Shown piece by piece: positions 19,493 to 33,668 of a DNA stretch of 64,000 nucleotides (its first letter is position 1; each line of letters begins with the position of its first letter). The stretch covers positions 186,001 through 250,000 of the forward strand of contig CAVWXT010000008.1 of assembly GCA_963759115.1 (NCBI GenBank). The letters run 5' to 3'. A program made the position numbers and the translations under genes. The notes under the pieces are model-generated. The model was given only the letters and a program-made list of their open reading frames with translations, was not told the DNA's origin and did not search any database. The DNA comes from CAVWXT01 sp963759115 (GTDB taxonomy: Bacteria > Planctomycetota > Planctomycetia > Pirellulales > Thermoguttaceae).

Positions 19493-20125
19493 TTACACCA
19501 GGCCCTTGCGCACGGCCCAAACCGCGGCCTGGGTGCGATCGCTGACGGCGATCTTCCGCAGGATGTTCTGCACGTGCTCCTTGACCGTCTCGACGCTGAT
19601 CTCCAGCGACTTGCCGATCTCCTTGTTGCTCAAGCCCAGGGCCACGTGCCGCAGCACTTGGGTCTCGCGCTGGGTCAAGGGAACGTCGTCGTCGTCGATC
19701 ACCTGGCGGACCTTCATCGTGCCGGCGATCTTCTTCAGTTCGCCGCTGCGGCTGGGCGATTCGCCCGCCGCCGCCGCCATGATCGTGGCGATCAGGTCTT
19801 CGCGCGGCGAGCCCTTCAGCACGTAGTCGGCGGCCCCCAGGGCGACCGCCCGGGCGATGTACGTCGGGTTGTCGTAGGTCGAGAGCATGACGACTTTGCT
19901 CTCGGGCACTTTCGCCCGCAGCTTCTCCAGCGTGGACAGCCCGTCGCCGTCGGGCATGCGGATGTCCAGCAGGATCACGTCCGGCTTGTCCTTCTGGGCA
20001 AGCCGCAGGGCGTCCTTGCCGTTGGCCGCCTCGCCGATGATCTGGATGTCGGTCCCGGCCAACAGGCTGGCCAAACCCGTGCGAATGACCTCGTGGTCAT
20101 CGCAAATCAACAGTCGAATACTCAT
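19493..20125 (-). CDS. Response regulator, NarL/LuxR type
   Basis: 210 residues from an ATG at 20125 with a GGGAGA ribosome site; a longer reading to 20173 lacks support. The receiver domain has acidic pocket DD (LLICDDHEV), phospho-acceptor Asp (VILLDIRMPDGDG), Thr/Ser (VVMLSTYDN) and Lys (YVLKGSPRED). The C-terminal LuxR helix-turn-helix spans about residues 145-205 (LTQRETQVLRHVALGLSNKEIG, VETVKEHVQNI). It lies alone; no cognate histidine kinase is adjacent. Convergent with xerC. Confidence 0.92.
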   Translation of the reverse strand: MSIRLLICDDHEVIRTGLASLLAGTDIQIIGEAANGKDALRLAQKDKPDVILLDIRMPDGDGLSTLEKLRAKVPESKVVMLSTYDNPTYIARAVALGAADYVLKGSPREDLIATIMAAAAGESPSRSGELKKIAGTMKVRQVIDDDDVPLTQRETQVLRHVALGLSNKEIGKSLEISVETVKEHVQNILRKIAVSDRTQAAVWAVRKGLV

Positions 20126-20286
20126 CGCGATCTCCCGGAAAGTGTGGAGTTGGATACCCGTCCAACGGATCAACTATACCACAATCCTAATCCACCATCG
20201 GGCAGGATGAAATCCCCCTGAGAAACGAATTAACCCCCCCGACTCAGCGGGATACGCGGGGGAATTTCGGCCAAGTCGAGGGGGAG

Positions 20287-20396
20287 GGCGGAAATGCGGA
20301 ATGCGGATGGCAGAATGATGAACGGATGAATTCGCTGGCAATGCCGCACTTGTCCGGCATTCATCATTCATCCTTCATCACTTCCTCATTCCGCCC
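20287..20396. repeat. Inverted heptamer-like array between divergent regulators
   Basis: The left arm (about 20287-20330) has GCGGAAT, GCAGAAT and GATGAAC-type units; the right arm (about 20357-20396) has CATTCATC-type units and CATTCCGCC, inverted. Less regular than the other arrays. It occupies most of the divergent promoter region 20126-20531, where no gene is seen. Confidence 0.65.
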
Positions 20397-20531
20397 TTCG
20401 CCTTTGACTTCCCTCACCCTGTGACGTAGATATTTGGCGACAGCACGGATTTTTCGCCGCCGCAGACTCCCCGCCGCTACAACCGGCACCTTCGGAACAA
20501 ACCGCATTGCAGGGCAGGCCAGGGTAGAAAC

Positions 20532-21923
<1,392 letters not shown>

Positions 21924-21960
21924 GACGCGTGGCTGCGAAGTCATCGCGTTGTATCCGACC

Positions 21961-22063
21961 CCGCCCGGCTTGACCGGGCGGTGAAGCAGGCTGGTTTGCT
22001 AACCGGAGCCTCGCAACCCCCGAACAACCCCGCCCGGCTCGTCCGGGCGGTGAAGCAGGCTGG
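21961..22063. repeat. Two REP-like palindromes on 3' side of RAYT gene
   Basis: CCGCCCGGC-tetraloop-CCGGGCGG palindromes at 21961-21981 and 22030-22050, each followed by the same foot TGAAGCAGGCTGG. They lie just past the end of the RAYT gene, in the opposite orientation to those on its 5' side. Confidence 0.85.
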
Positions 22064-22067
22064 AGGG

Positions 22068-22873
22068 CTAACGCGGCGACCCCTTCCGCCGGATCGCCCA
22101 CATATCGTACTCGCCAAACGTGCCTGCGTAGAAGCCGTTGGCCCATATCCTCACCTGACCCAACGCGTAGGCCAGATTGTTCTGGAACGCCAGCGCGATC
22201 TCCTGCGGCCCATGTTGGATATTGCCGCGCAACGAGATGTGGAGGTGGTCGGGCATGACGGACAGCCTCGATATCTTGTGCCCTTTCTTGTCCGCGATTT
22301 TGAGCGAGTGGTCTCGCAATAGGGTGAGTTGGGGACGATCGACAACCCGGTATCGCTCGGCCGTGACCAGGACGACGTGAAGATTGTACCAGTATCGTCC
22401 GTGCGCCGACTCTGTCGGTTGGGAGAGATCCACGGCGTCGCAGATGACGGTGAACTTGTTCATCAAGGTTCGGAACGACGGATCGGCAAAGCGAGTCGTT
22501 TCCACCTGGGCGGCAATGTACGCCTCGACGTCCTCCCGGCAATTGTGCCCGACCGAGCACACGGAGACCTTGCGGCTGAAGCCAGAAAAGGCCGGAACCG
22601 CTTGACGCAGCGCGTGCTGCAAACGCCCCTTGGCGCGGCCCGCTACAAACGCTGGCGAGACCGTGGGCGTGGTGCTGAAAGTCAATTGGATTTTTTCCTC
22701 CGACCAATAGTGCTCCAGCAGCCGCATCCCATCTGTTTCCCAAAGGCGTGAGAGATCCTTCAGCACGGCGGCGTCCGCCTCGAACGGCTGCGCGCCGGCC
22801 AACCCGTCCATGAATAGCGCAGCCCGAAGGCCGGATGAAGATCGTGCGGTTGGTAAAGCGGCTGAGGTTGCAC
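22068..22873 (-). CDS. REP-associated tyrosine transposase (RAYT), Y1/IS200-like
   Basis: HUH-type single-strand DNA nuclease, about 268 residues. The N-terminal part must be read in another frame from GTG 22873 (PAFGLRYSWTGWPAR); the frame changes near 22790. Conserved parts: KIQLTFSTTPTVSP, YWYNLHVVLVT, the HUH metal-binding motif in VMPDHLHISLRGN, and ANGFYAGTFGEYDM near the C-terminus. The catalytic tyrosine is probably in FQNNLAY. No IS200 ends or orfB are present. Instead it is flanked on both sides by REP palindromes, the genomic context of RAYTs. Confidence 0.85.
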
Positions 22874-22913
22874 GGCAGATCCTCGCATCGCGAGGCACAT
22901 TCTACAGCCGTTC

Positions 22914-23160
22914 AGCCTGTTTCACCACCCGGACAAGCCGGGTGGGGTCGAACGAGAGGACAACGACACGGCCCTTTAGCCGGCCAGCCTGCTTCACCAC
23001 CCGGACAAGCCGGGTGGGGTCGAACGAGAGGACAACGACGCGGCCCTTTAGCCGGCCAGCCTGCTTCACCACCCGGACAAGCCGGGTGGGGTCGAACGAG
23101 AGGACAACGACGCGGCCCTTTAGCCGGCCAGCCTGCTTCACCACCCGGTCAAGCCGGGCG
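22914..23160. repeat. Four REP-like palindromes in 72-bp tandem units, 5' side of RAYT
   Basis: Palindromes of CCACCCGG-ACAA-CCGGGTGG type start at 22923, 22995, 23067 and 23139 (period exactly 72 bp), each preceded by the foot CAGCCTG(C/T)TTCA. The three full units are nearly identical, and the fourth is diverged (GGTCAAGCCGGGC). The open minus-strand frames across them are repeat translations, not genes. Confidence 0.9.
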
Positions 23161-23373
23161 GGGTCCGTCGCAACTGCACCGCGAGGCCAATTTGTGCGGA
23201 ACGACGCTGGCGATGTCCGTGGAGGAATTGAAGCCCCCTCGCGATCCAACCGCCCAACGCATTGCGTGGCATCTCGGCACACGCTTGCACTTCCCACGGT
23301 TCGTGCGCAGAATAGTTTGCTGAATGTGCGTCTTCGTGGCACATCACGCTGTACGTCGACAAGGAACAAAACG

Positions 23374-23556
23374 ATGAACAGATTAACAAAGATCGCTGCC
23401 ATTATCTCGATCTCGCTCATCACGTACACATTGGTCGCTATTATCTCGGGAACTGGCTCAGACGCATTGCAGGTTGCGGCAGTGCTGGTTTCTGCGTCCG
23501 TCGTTTTTGCGGGTGCGTTGATAGCGATCGCGATATGCGGATCAAAAGCGAAATAG
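23374..23556 (+). CDS. Small two-helix membrane protein, hypothetical
   Basis: 60 residues, MNRLTKIAAIISISLI..., with an AAGGA ribosome site 8 bp before the ATG. Two hydrophobic helices (about 6-27 and 33-56) are joined by a short loop (SGTGSDA). It overlaps or abuts the Nif3-like gene. Too short for family assignment. Confidence 0.5.
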   Translation: MNRLTKIAAIISISLITYTLVAIISGTGSDALQVAAVLVSASVVFAGALIAIAICGSKAK

Positions 23557-23573
23557 TCGTGAGCCATAGGACC

Positions 23574-24397
23574 ATGCCCACCGTCGCCGCCATCGCCGCG
23601 TTTCTGGAACAACTCGCTCCCTTCCAACTGGCCGAGGAGTGGGACAACGTCGGCTTCCTGGTGGGCCATCGCGCCGAGAGCGTCGAGAAGCTGATGACCT
23701 GCTTGACGGTCACGCCCGCGAGCGCGGCCGAAGCCGTCGAAGCGGGCGTCGAACTGATCGTCAGCCATCATCCCATGCCATTCACGCCCCTGAAGCGGCT
23801 GACCACGGACACGACGGTCGGCCGACTGCTCTTGGACCTGATCGCCGCACGCATTGCCGTCTATAGTCCGCACACGGCGTTCGATTCGGCCGCACAGGGG
23901 ATGAACCAACGACTGGCGGCGGGCCTCGGCTTGCGTGGCATTGCGCCACTGGTTCCGCTTTCGGCGGAATGCAGCGTTCAGGAAACGCCCCCTCATGGCC
24001 GATGGGGGGCTTTGGCGTCGGCCGACGCGGTGCATTGGCCGAGGGCGTAACGCTCGGCGAACTGGCCCAGCGGCTCAAGCAGTTCCTCTCGATCGAGCGG
24101 CTGCAAATGGTGGGCCAGCCGGAACAGGTCGTTCGCACGGTGGCCGTGGGCTGCGGCGCGGCCGACGAACTGCTCGATGCGGCCCGCCTCAGCGGCTGCG
24201 ACGCGATGGTGTTCGGCGAGGCCCGCTTTCACACCTGTCTGGAGGCCGAAGCGGCGGGCATCGGCCTGTTGTTGCCCGGCCATTTCGCCAGCGAGCGGTT
24301 TGCCGTGGAAGCTCTGGCCGACGTGCTCGCCCGCCAGTTCCCCGACGTTCAGGTTTGGCCCAGCCGGCGGGAAAGTGACCCGATGCGGTGGGAATGA
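23574..24397 (+). CDS. Nif3-like dinuclear metal centre protein (frameshifted)
   Basis: Nif3/YbgI family, a widely conserved protein with a two-metal site; some members are annotated as GTP cyclohydrolase I type 2. Visible: EEWDNVGFLVGH, VIVSHHPMPF-like segment (LIVSHHPMPFTPL) with the metal-binding histidines, AVYSPHTAFDSAAQGMN, then in the second frame VAVGCGAADELLDAA and MVFGEARFHTCLEA, LLLPGHFASE. The frame changes once near 23985-24010. About 275 residues. The ATG at 23574 is chosen; GTG 23562 is possible. Confidence 0.85.
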
Positions 24398-24406
24398 GAG
24401 GAAAAT

Positions 24407-24524
24407 GATGAATGATGAATGCTGAATGATGAATTGCCGACAATCGGCTGCCCTCGCGCGTTCATCATTCAACATTCATCATTCATCACTCCGCATTTGC
24501 CTTCCCCCTTCCCCCTTCCCCCTT
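24407..24524. repeat. Inverted GATGAAT heptamer array plus C-rich heptamers
   Basis: Left arm: four 7-bp GATGAAT/GCTGAAT units (24407-24434). Right arm: four ATTCATC-type units (24460-24487), inverted. A direct array of CTTCCCC heptamers (24501-24524) follows. It starts 10 bp after the Nif3 stop and ends 18 bp before the next start codon. Confidence 0.85.
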
Positions 24525-24542
24525 CTGGCGTAAAATAGCGGT

Positions 24543-25299
24543 ATGCATTGCCGAACGCTAACCGCCCTGCCGGTGTACAACGAGGTGGACCACGTCGCGG
24601 GGGCCATCGCCGGGGCGCTGTACTACAGCCCCGAGGTCCTGGTGGTCGACGACGGTTCGACCGACGGCACCTCCAGGCTGCTGGCCGCCCGAGATGACAT
24701 CCATCTGATCACCCACCCGCGAAACCGAGGGCTACGGCGCGGCACTCCGCTCGGCGTTCGATTTCGCCATCCGCGGCGGATACGACATCCTGGTGACCAT
24801 CGACTGCGACGGCCAGCACCAGCCGCAGTTGATCCCCAACGTTTGTGGAAGCGTGTCAGGACGGCCGACGTGGACATCGTTTCCGGCAGCCGCTATCTGC
24901 GGCGGTTTCCCGGCGACAGCGATCCGCCCGAGCAGCGCCGCCGCATCAACCAAATCATCACCGAGGAGGTCAATCGGCGGCTGGGGCTCAAACTGACCGA
25001 TGCCTTCTGCGGCTTCAAGGCTTACAGTGTGCCCGCGTTGGCGAAGATCGAACTGACCGAAACCGGCTATGCCATGCCGCTGGAGTTGTGGGTGCGGGCG
25101 GCGCAACTTGGGCTGCGGATCGTCGAACTGCCGGTCCCGCTTGATCTATCTCGACGAGAAACGCTCGTTCGGCGGGGCGCTCGACGATGCCGACACGCGG
25201 CTGGCCGTGTATCGCCAGGTGTTGGACCGGGCGGAGGGCGCCGTGCGTTCGGGAGAACGTTTGGCCGGTGGGCTTACCCGTCGCGTGGAGAAGGTCTGA
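24543..25299 (+). CDS. Family 2 glycosyltransferase (frameshifted)
   Basis: GT-A fold enzyme transferring sugar from a nucleotide or polyprenyl donor. N-terminal LTALPVYNEVDHVAGAI and the nucleotide-binding VVDDGSTDGTSRLL; metal-binding region VTIDCDGQHQPQLIP (DxD-like DCD); then DIVSGSRYL, ITEEVNRRLGLKLTDAFCGFKAY. The C-terminus is PLIYLDEKRSFGGAL. The frame changes about three times (near 24725, 24840, 25145). About 252 residues. It resembles dolichol-phosphate-mannose synthase-like enzymes without a C-terminal membrane domain. Confidence 0.85.
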
Positions 25300-25362
25300 C
25301 TCGCTCCAACACGGCGGGCAAGCCCGCCGGCTAAACCGTGTTGCTCTTCCGGCCGGTACACC

Positions 25363-27002
25363 GTGAGATGGCATACCAACCGCATGGACTCACGCTCAAG
25401 CCAACTCTCCCGCCGACGACTCCGAGCGCCGCAAGAGGATCGCGCGGCACTGGTTGAGCCGCCGTTCGACCAAGTGCCCGATCTGGTCGACGAGAATCTT
25501 CGCATTCGGGATCAACTTCGTTATGATTTGCACGGACGCTCGCTGGCGGAAATCTCGCAACTGGCGCGGGCCGAGTTGCTGGCTGCCGCCCGGCGATGGA
25601 CGGCCGCCTACCGCAACGTCCCGTCCGAGCCGCCCGATCCGCGCGGCCTGATCTATCTGGCCGGCCATCAGCCGCAGATGTTTCACCCCGGCGTGTGGTT
25701 CAAGAACTTCGCCCTGGGCGAGTTGGCTCGGCAGCACGGCGCGACGGCGGTCAATCTGATTGTCGACAACGACATGCTCTCGGACGCCTCGCTCCGCGTG
25801 CCGGGCGGATCGGTCTCCGAGCCGCACGCCGTGCAGATTCCGTTCGACCGGCCCGACCCGAAAATCCCCTACGAGGAGCGGCGGATCGAGGACCGCGAGT
25901 TGTTCGCCGGGCTTTCGCGCGGCGGGTGATCGAGCAGATTGCCCCGCTGGTGGCCGACCCCTTGATCGCGCAATACTGGCCGCTGGTTCGGGCCCGGGCG
26001 GAGCAAACCGACAACCTCGGCGCGTGCCTGGCCCAGGCGCGCCACCAGTTGGAGGGCTCTTGGGGACTGGAAACGCTGGAGGTCCCGCAGAGCTGGGTGT
26101 GTGCGGGCGAGGCGTTCCAGTGGTTCACGGCGCATTTGCTGGCCCGGCTGCCGGAGTTCCGCGCCGTTTACAACGAGGCGGTCCGCGAGTATCGCCGGGT
26201 GCATCGCATCCGCAGCCTTTCGCACCCCGTGCCCGAACTGGCCGAAGAGGGACCCTGGCTGGAAGCCCCGCTTTGGGTCTGGACGGCTGACGAACCCCGC
26301 CGCCGGCGACTTTTTGCCCGTTCGGCCGGGGACGAAATCGTGCTTTCCGATCGGCCAATCGTGGGAGGCCCGGCTGCCGCTTCGGGCCGACGGCGACGCC
26401 GGCCGGGCGGTCGAGCGGCTGCTGGAACTCCAGCGTGGCGGCGTGCGAATTCGCTCCCGGGCACTGGTGACCACGCTTTGGGCACGGCTGGCATTGGGCG
26501 ACCTGTTCATCCACGGCATCGGCGGCGCGAAGTACGATCAGGTGACCGATCTGCTGATCGAGCGGTTTTTCGGGCTTCGCCCCACCCGGCTTCATGGTCC
26601 TCTCGGCCACTTTGCACCTGCCCATCGAGCGGGACCGCGGGCACGGCCGACGACGCCCAGGCGATCCAGCGGGAGCTGCGCGACCTGACGTACCATCCCG
26701 AGCGGTATCTCGACGGTTCGGAGGACGCGCCGGCCGATCTGATGGCGGCCAAGCGGCGGTGGATTGAAACGCCGCAGACGGCGGAAAACGCGCGGCAGCG
26801 CTGCCACGCCATCCGCGAGATCAACGCCGCTTTGCAGCCTTGGCTCGATGACCGGCGGCGGCGGCTGCTGGAGCGTCAGGCGGAGACGCTCCGGAGGATT
26901 CAGGCCGAGGAGGTGCTGGCATGGCGGGAATACGCCTTCTGTCTCTACCCGGAGTCGACCTTGCGCGGATTCTTGTCGGGGCTACTTCCCAAGACGGCGT
27001 GA
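25363..27002 (+). CDS. Large conserved protein of unknown function (frameshifted)
   Basis: About 545 residues after correction. The best-conserved-looking stretch is LIYLAGHQPQMFHPGVWFKN (residues about 95-115), followed by NLIVDNDML and PYEERRIEDREL; later LFIHGIGGAKYDQVTDLLIERFFG and a helical C-terminus ending FLSGLLPKTA. The GHQP...KN pattern faintly recalls BshC cysteine-adding enzymes, but I would not assign that. The frame changes near 25915, 26330-26390 and 26600-26650. Start at GTG 25363 or ATG 25384. No membrane segment. Confidence 0.65.
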
Positions 27003-27047
27003 AGATGGTTTGATAGCCATCGGTGCTCGCAGAAAGGATTCGCGCCG

Positions 27048-28405
27048 ATGAGCCAGGAGGTCAGTTTCATCCGCGTCGACGGACCCTCAGCCGCAGCGGG
27101 GCGCGCACCGCCGCGTGCGGCTGCCGGTGATTCGGGCGGAAGGCGGCGACCACGCGACGATCTACTATTTTCTGCAAGGCGTCTTCCAAGGGCCGTCGCG
27201 GGCGGAGTTCCACGCCGCGCTGGACGACCCGTTCTACGAGCCGTACGATCGACTTGCTGTTGCGGCAAAAGCGGCGGATCGTCGCCCACGTCCACATCGA
27301 CCCATCGGACGATGCACTTCGGCCCCGTGCAGATTCCGGCGGCGGGGTTGGGCTGGCTGGGCGTCGCTCCCGAGCACCGGCAGCAGGGTTTGGGCACCCA
27401 CCTGCTCCGCGCGGCCGAGAGCCAGATGGCAGATCGGCGGCGCGCTGGTGGGAATGCTGCGGACCGCCATCCCCCGCTTCTTCCGCCGCACCGGCTGGGC
27501 ACTGTGCGGCCAGGCGAGTTACCGCCGCGCCGACGCCCGGGCGCTGTTGGCCCGGCTTCTGGACCGCGGTCTGATTCCCCGCCCCCGCCGCCGGTTGCAC
27601 ATCCGGCCGTGGCTCCAATGGGAACAGGCGGCGCTGAAGCGGATCTACGACCAGAACGTCGAAGTCTCCCGACTCCTCCTGCGCCTACGGCTCGCTGGAA
27701 CGCACCCATGCCTATTGGCATTGGCTGTTGAACCGCCACGCGTACGATCAGGTCTATGTGGCGTTGGAGGGGCCGGAACAGTTGGAACTGGGCGAGATCA
27801 GCACCCACATCGTCGGCTACGCGGTCGACGCGGGGCGAGCAGATCGTGGAGTTGATGACCGCGCCCGATCGGCCGCGGGCGGCGGCCGAATTGCTGGCCC
27901 GCTGCTGCGGCGACGCCATCGAGCACGATCGGCATTGCGTGTTGCTGCACGCGCCGCCGTCGTGCCCGCTGTTCGAGATTTTCGACGAGGCGGGGGGCTG
28001 CGGCCCGCCGCGCGCGGCGGAGCACGGCGAGGTGTACATGATGCGGTTGTTGGACCCGCTCGAAGCTGCTGCGGCGGCTGTGCGGCGAGTTCGATCGCCG
28101 CGCGGCGGAGGCCCGGCTTGCCGCGCCGTTGGACTTGGGCCTGTTGGTCGAAGGCCAGAAGTACCAACTGGAGCTTCGGCCGGGAGGGCGTCGGCGCCAC
28201 GTCGCACCGGGTCGGCCGGAGCTACCTGCGGCTGAACGTGGCCGACTTCACGCGGCTGGTGCTGGGCCAGCTCGATTGGGACGCGGCGATTGCCGACGGC
28301 CGGCTGGAATGTTCGACGGCGTTGGCCCGCGAGGCCGGCCGGGCGTTGTTCCCCTCGTTGCCGCTCTGGCGCCCGCCGTGGGACGAGTTGCCGGCAGTCG
28401 TTTAG
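27048..28405 (+). CDS. Eis-like acetyltransferase, GNAT plus SCP2-like domain (many frameshifts)
   Basis: About 450 residues when several frames are joined. N-terminal GNAT lobe: GDHATIYYFLQGVFQGP, then the acetyl-CoA loop LGWLGVAPEHRQQGLGTHLLRAAE. Middle GNAT-like lobe: LHIRPWLQWEQAAL, HAYDQVYVAL. C-terminal SCP2/sterol-carrier-like region: VGRSYLRLNVADFTRLVLGQLDWDAAIADGRL. This three-part plan is that of Eis-family acetyltransferases. At least seven frame corrections are needed, the worst in the window, so exact residues are unsafe. It follows the unknown 25363-27002 gene on the same strand. Confidence 0.7.
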
Positions 28406-28475
28406 CTGCCGCCGGCACGGCGGCCTGTTACATGACCAAGACCGACGTACTGTCGGCCGCTAAACGACTGTCGCA

Positions 28476-30537
<2,062 letters not shown>

Positions 30538-30715
30538 GATTCTCCCGTCCAGTCAAAAATCCGCGAATTGGTTAGAACGGCTAAGTGTAAGGATTATCGG
30601 CCGGTGCGTCAACGTGCGGCGGGGCTTTCACGCCCCTACCACTTGGGTTAGAATGGCGGCCTGCAAGGCAGTCGCAGGCTGTGACCGCCACCGACCGGCC
30701 ACCCAGGGTCGAGTA

Positions 30716-33618
30716 ATGCACGAAGCACGCAAACAGCAACTCGCCGAGTTCGTCGCTTGGGTCAAACAGCACATCACGGGCGATGAGAAGGGCGAGGCCC
30801 AAATCTTCCTCGACCGGCTCTTCCAGGCGTTCGGCCTCAAGGGCGTCAAAGAGGCCGGGGCGGTGTGCGAGCAGCGGGTCAAGAACGACGCCGGCGGCAC
30901 CGCCTTTGCCGATCTCGTCTGGAAACCGGTTGTGCTGATCGAAATGAAGCGTCGCGGCGAAGACCTGCGGCGACACTACCGCCAAGCCTTCGACTATTGG
31001 ACCCGCTTGGTGCCCGGCCGGCCCCGCTACGTCGTGCTGTGCAACTTCGACGAGTTCTGGGTCTACGACTTCGAGACCCAGATGGATACGCCGGTCGATC
31101 AGCTTGCGATCAAGGAGTTGCCGCTCCGTTAGGGGCCGTTGGCGTTCATGTTTCCCAACCGCGAGACGCCCACCTTCGGCAACGACCAGGAGGCCGTTAC
31201 CCGTCAGGCAGCCGACCGGCTGGCGACGTGTTTCAACAAGCTCATTGCCCGCAAGGTCGAGCGGCCGCTGGCGCAGCGGTTCACCCTCCAGATGTTGGTG
31301 GCATTATTTGCAGAAGACATCGGCCTGCTGGAGCAATACTTCGTCACCCGACTGCTGGACGACTGCAAGGAGCCGCGCGACAGTTTCGATCTGTTGGGCG
31401 GGCTGTTTGCGGCCATGAACACGCCGGGCGGCATCCGCGGCGGACGTTTCCAGGGCGTCGATTACTTCAACGGCGGGTTGTTCGCCGAGCCGGCGCGGAT
31501 CGAACTTTATCCCGACGAACTGGCCCAACTCAAGCAGGCCGCCAAGTCGGATTGGTCGAAGGTGCGGCCGGAAATCTTCGGCACGCTGTTCGAGCACTCG
31601 ACAGAAAAGGCCGAGCGGCACGCCTTCGGGGCGCACTTCACCAGCCCGGTCGACATCATGAAGATCGTCGGCCCCACGATCGTCGAGCCGTGGCGCGAGC
31701 AGATCGAAGGGGCAAAGACGGTCAAACGGCTTGCTGGAGCTTCGCGAGCGGATGCACCATTTCACGGTGCTTGACCCGGCCTGCGGCTCGGGCAATTTCT
31801 TGTACATCGCCTACCGCGAGTTGAAGCGGCTGGAAGCCCGCATCCACGAGCGCATCTGCGAAATGTCGGCGAAGGCCGACCCGGCGCAGCGGGTGTTCGG
31901 CTTCGTGACGGCCTCGAACTTCTACGGCATGGACATCAACCCGTTTGCCGTCGAGCTGGCGAAGGTGACGATGATGATCGCCCGGAAATTGGCCATCGAC
32001 GAGTTGCACATCACCGAACGCGCCCTGCCGCTGGATAATCTGGACGCCAATTTTACGCGTGTGCGATGCCCTGATCGACGCGGCTGGCAATCCCACGCCG
32101 TGGCCCAAGGTCGATGTCATGATCGGCAATCCGCCGTTCTTGGGGGCCAAGCGGCTCAAGCCGGAGCGCGGGCCCGACTACGTCAACGCCATTCGCCGGG
32201 CGTATCCCGAGGTCCCGGGCATGGCTGACTACTGCGTGTACTGGTTCCGCAAGGCCCATGACCACTTGCCGCCTTGTACAGCCAAGGACCCCGTGGCGGG
32301 ACGAGCGGGCCTGGTCGGCACGCAGAACGTGCGCAACAACCAGTCGCGCGTCGGGCGGCCTGGACCACGTCGTTAAGACTGGCACCATCATCGAGGCGGT
32401 CGACAACCAGCCCTGGTCGGGCGAAGCGAACGTCCATGTGTCCATCGTCGATTGGGTTAAGACGCAAGACGGGAAACTGCTGCCGGCAAAGCGGCGGCTT
32501 TGGTTCAAGGTGATCCGCCCGCGGGCGTGAAAAAGGCCCGGAAACGCGGCAGTGGGCCCGCGAGCAAGCAGTATGAACTCGACTCGCGGGAATGCCGGTT
32601 CATCAATTCGGCTCTGTCGGACAAGATCGATGTAAGCGCTGCACCGGTGTTGCCGGTTAACGCTGGCGTGTGCTACACGGGCCAGTACCCACGCCATAAG
32701 GGTTTTATGCTTACGAGTGGCGAGGCGAAATCAATGCTTCGTGCCGCCAAACGGAACCGTGAGGTGGTGTGGCCGTTCCTCGTGGGTGGTGAGATGCTCA
32801 CCATAGACGCGCCTAAGCGATGGGTGATCGATTTTCACACCATGTCCATCCTGGACGCTAGGAAGTACTCCCTGCCGTTCGCCCGTGTCGAGAGAATTGT
32901 GTTGCCCTACATTTCCGGCAAGGCCAAATTGGAACGTGAAAAGACGGGCAGAACTAGCGGACAGGACCAGAACTGGCTTCAGACATGGTGGCAGCACTTC
33001 CGGCCACGGCCGGAACTCATTGGCAAGGTGTCGGCGCTGCCGCGGTTCATCGTCTGTTCGCGTGTGACGAAACGGCCAGTGTTCGTGTTTCTGTCTCCCG
33101 CGATACGGCCCGGGGATGCGTTGTCATGCTTCGCCCTTGCCGATGACTACTCCTTCGGTATCCTGCAATCGAACGCCCATTGGCAATGGTTCGTGGCGAA
33201 GTGCTCGAAGCTGACCGAGCGGTTCCGCTACACGCCGGAATCGGTATTCGACACGTTCCCTTGGCCGCAATCGCCGACGGTGAAGCAGATCGACGCCGTA
33301 GCTGCGTCAGGACGCGAAGTGCGTTGCGTTCGTGCTGAAGCACTGGAAAAGGTCCACGGGGGCTTGCGGGCCGTTTACCGCACGCTCGACCTGCCCGGCA
33401 AGAATCCTCTGAAAGACGCCCACGCCACGTTGGATGCGGCCGTACTGGCCGCGTACGGTTTTTCGCCCCGCAAGGACCTCTTGGCGCAACTGTTGGGGCT
33501 GAATTTCGACGTGGCCGCCCGGATCGACACCGGGCAGACGGTCACCGCCCCCGGTGTTCCGCCCGGATATCGCGATCCCGCGCGGTTGGTAACGGAAGAC
33601 TGTGTGCGGGCCGACTGA
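30716..33618 (+). CDS. MmeI-like Type IIL restriction-modification enzyme (broken frame)
   Basis: Single-chain enzyme combining nuclease, adenine methyltransferase and specificity parts, about 965 residues. The N-terminal PD-(D/E)XK domain has FADLVWKPVVLIEMKRR. Helical connector, then SAM motif I VLDPACGSGNFLYIAYREL and catalytic NPPF (VMIGNPPFLGAKRL). The target-recognition region follows (YPRHKGFMLTSGEAKSML, FGILQSNAHWQWF, FDTFPWPQ). An in-frame TAG at 31130-31132 interrupts ...LPLR*GPLAFMFP, where Trp would be expected. Four frame changes occur near 31725, 32055, 32345 and 32505. It is a pseudogene or error-ridden. The ATG at 30716 follows a 178-bp gap after tkt (divergent). Confidence 0.85.
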
Positions 33619-33668
33619 GCCGGAGTAGTCTGGCCGTCGCGATTGCACGCCGGCCAAACCGTGCGAAC

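Noticed and set aside
22923..23160. Possible CRISPR array: regular repeats every 72 bp
   Set aside because: The whole 72-bp unit is repeated, with no unique spacers, and the units are REP palindromes beside a RAYT gene; no cas genes.
22902..24035. Long minus-strand open frame with 24-residue repeats
   Set aside because: It is a translation of the 72-bp DNA repeats and lies opposite Nif3; no ribosome site or family match.
25363..27002. BshC, bacillithiol synthesis
   Set aside because: Only a faint GHQ...KN resemblance; no bsh neighbours; name not justified.
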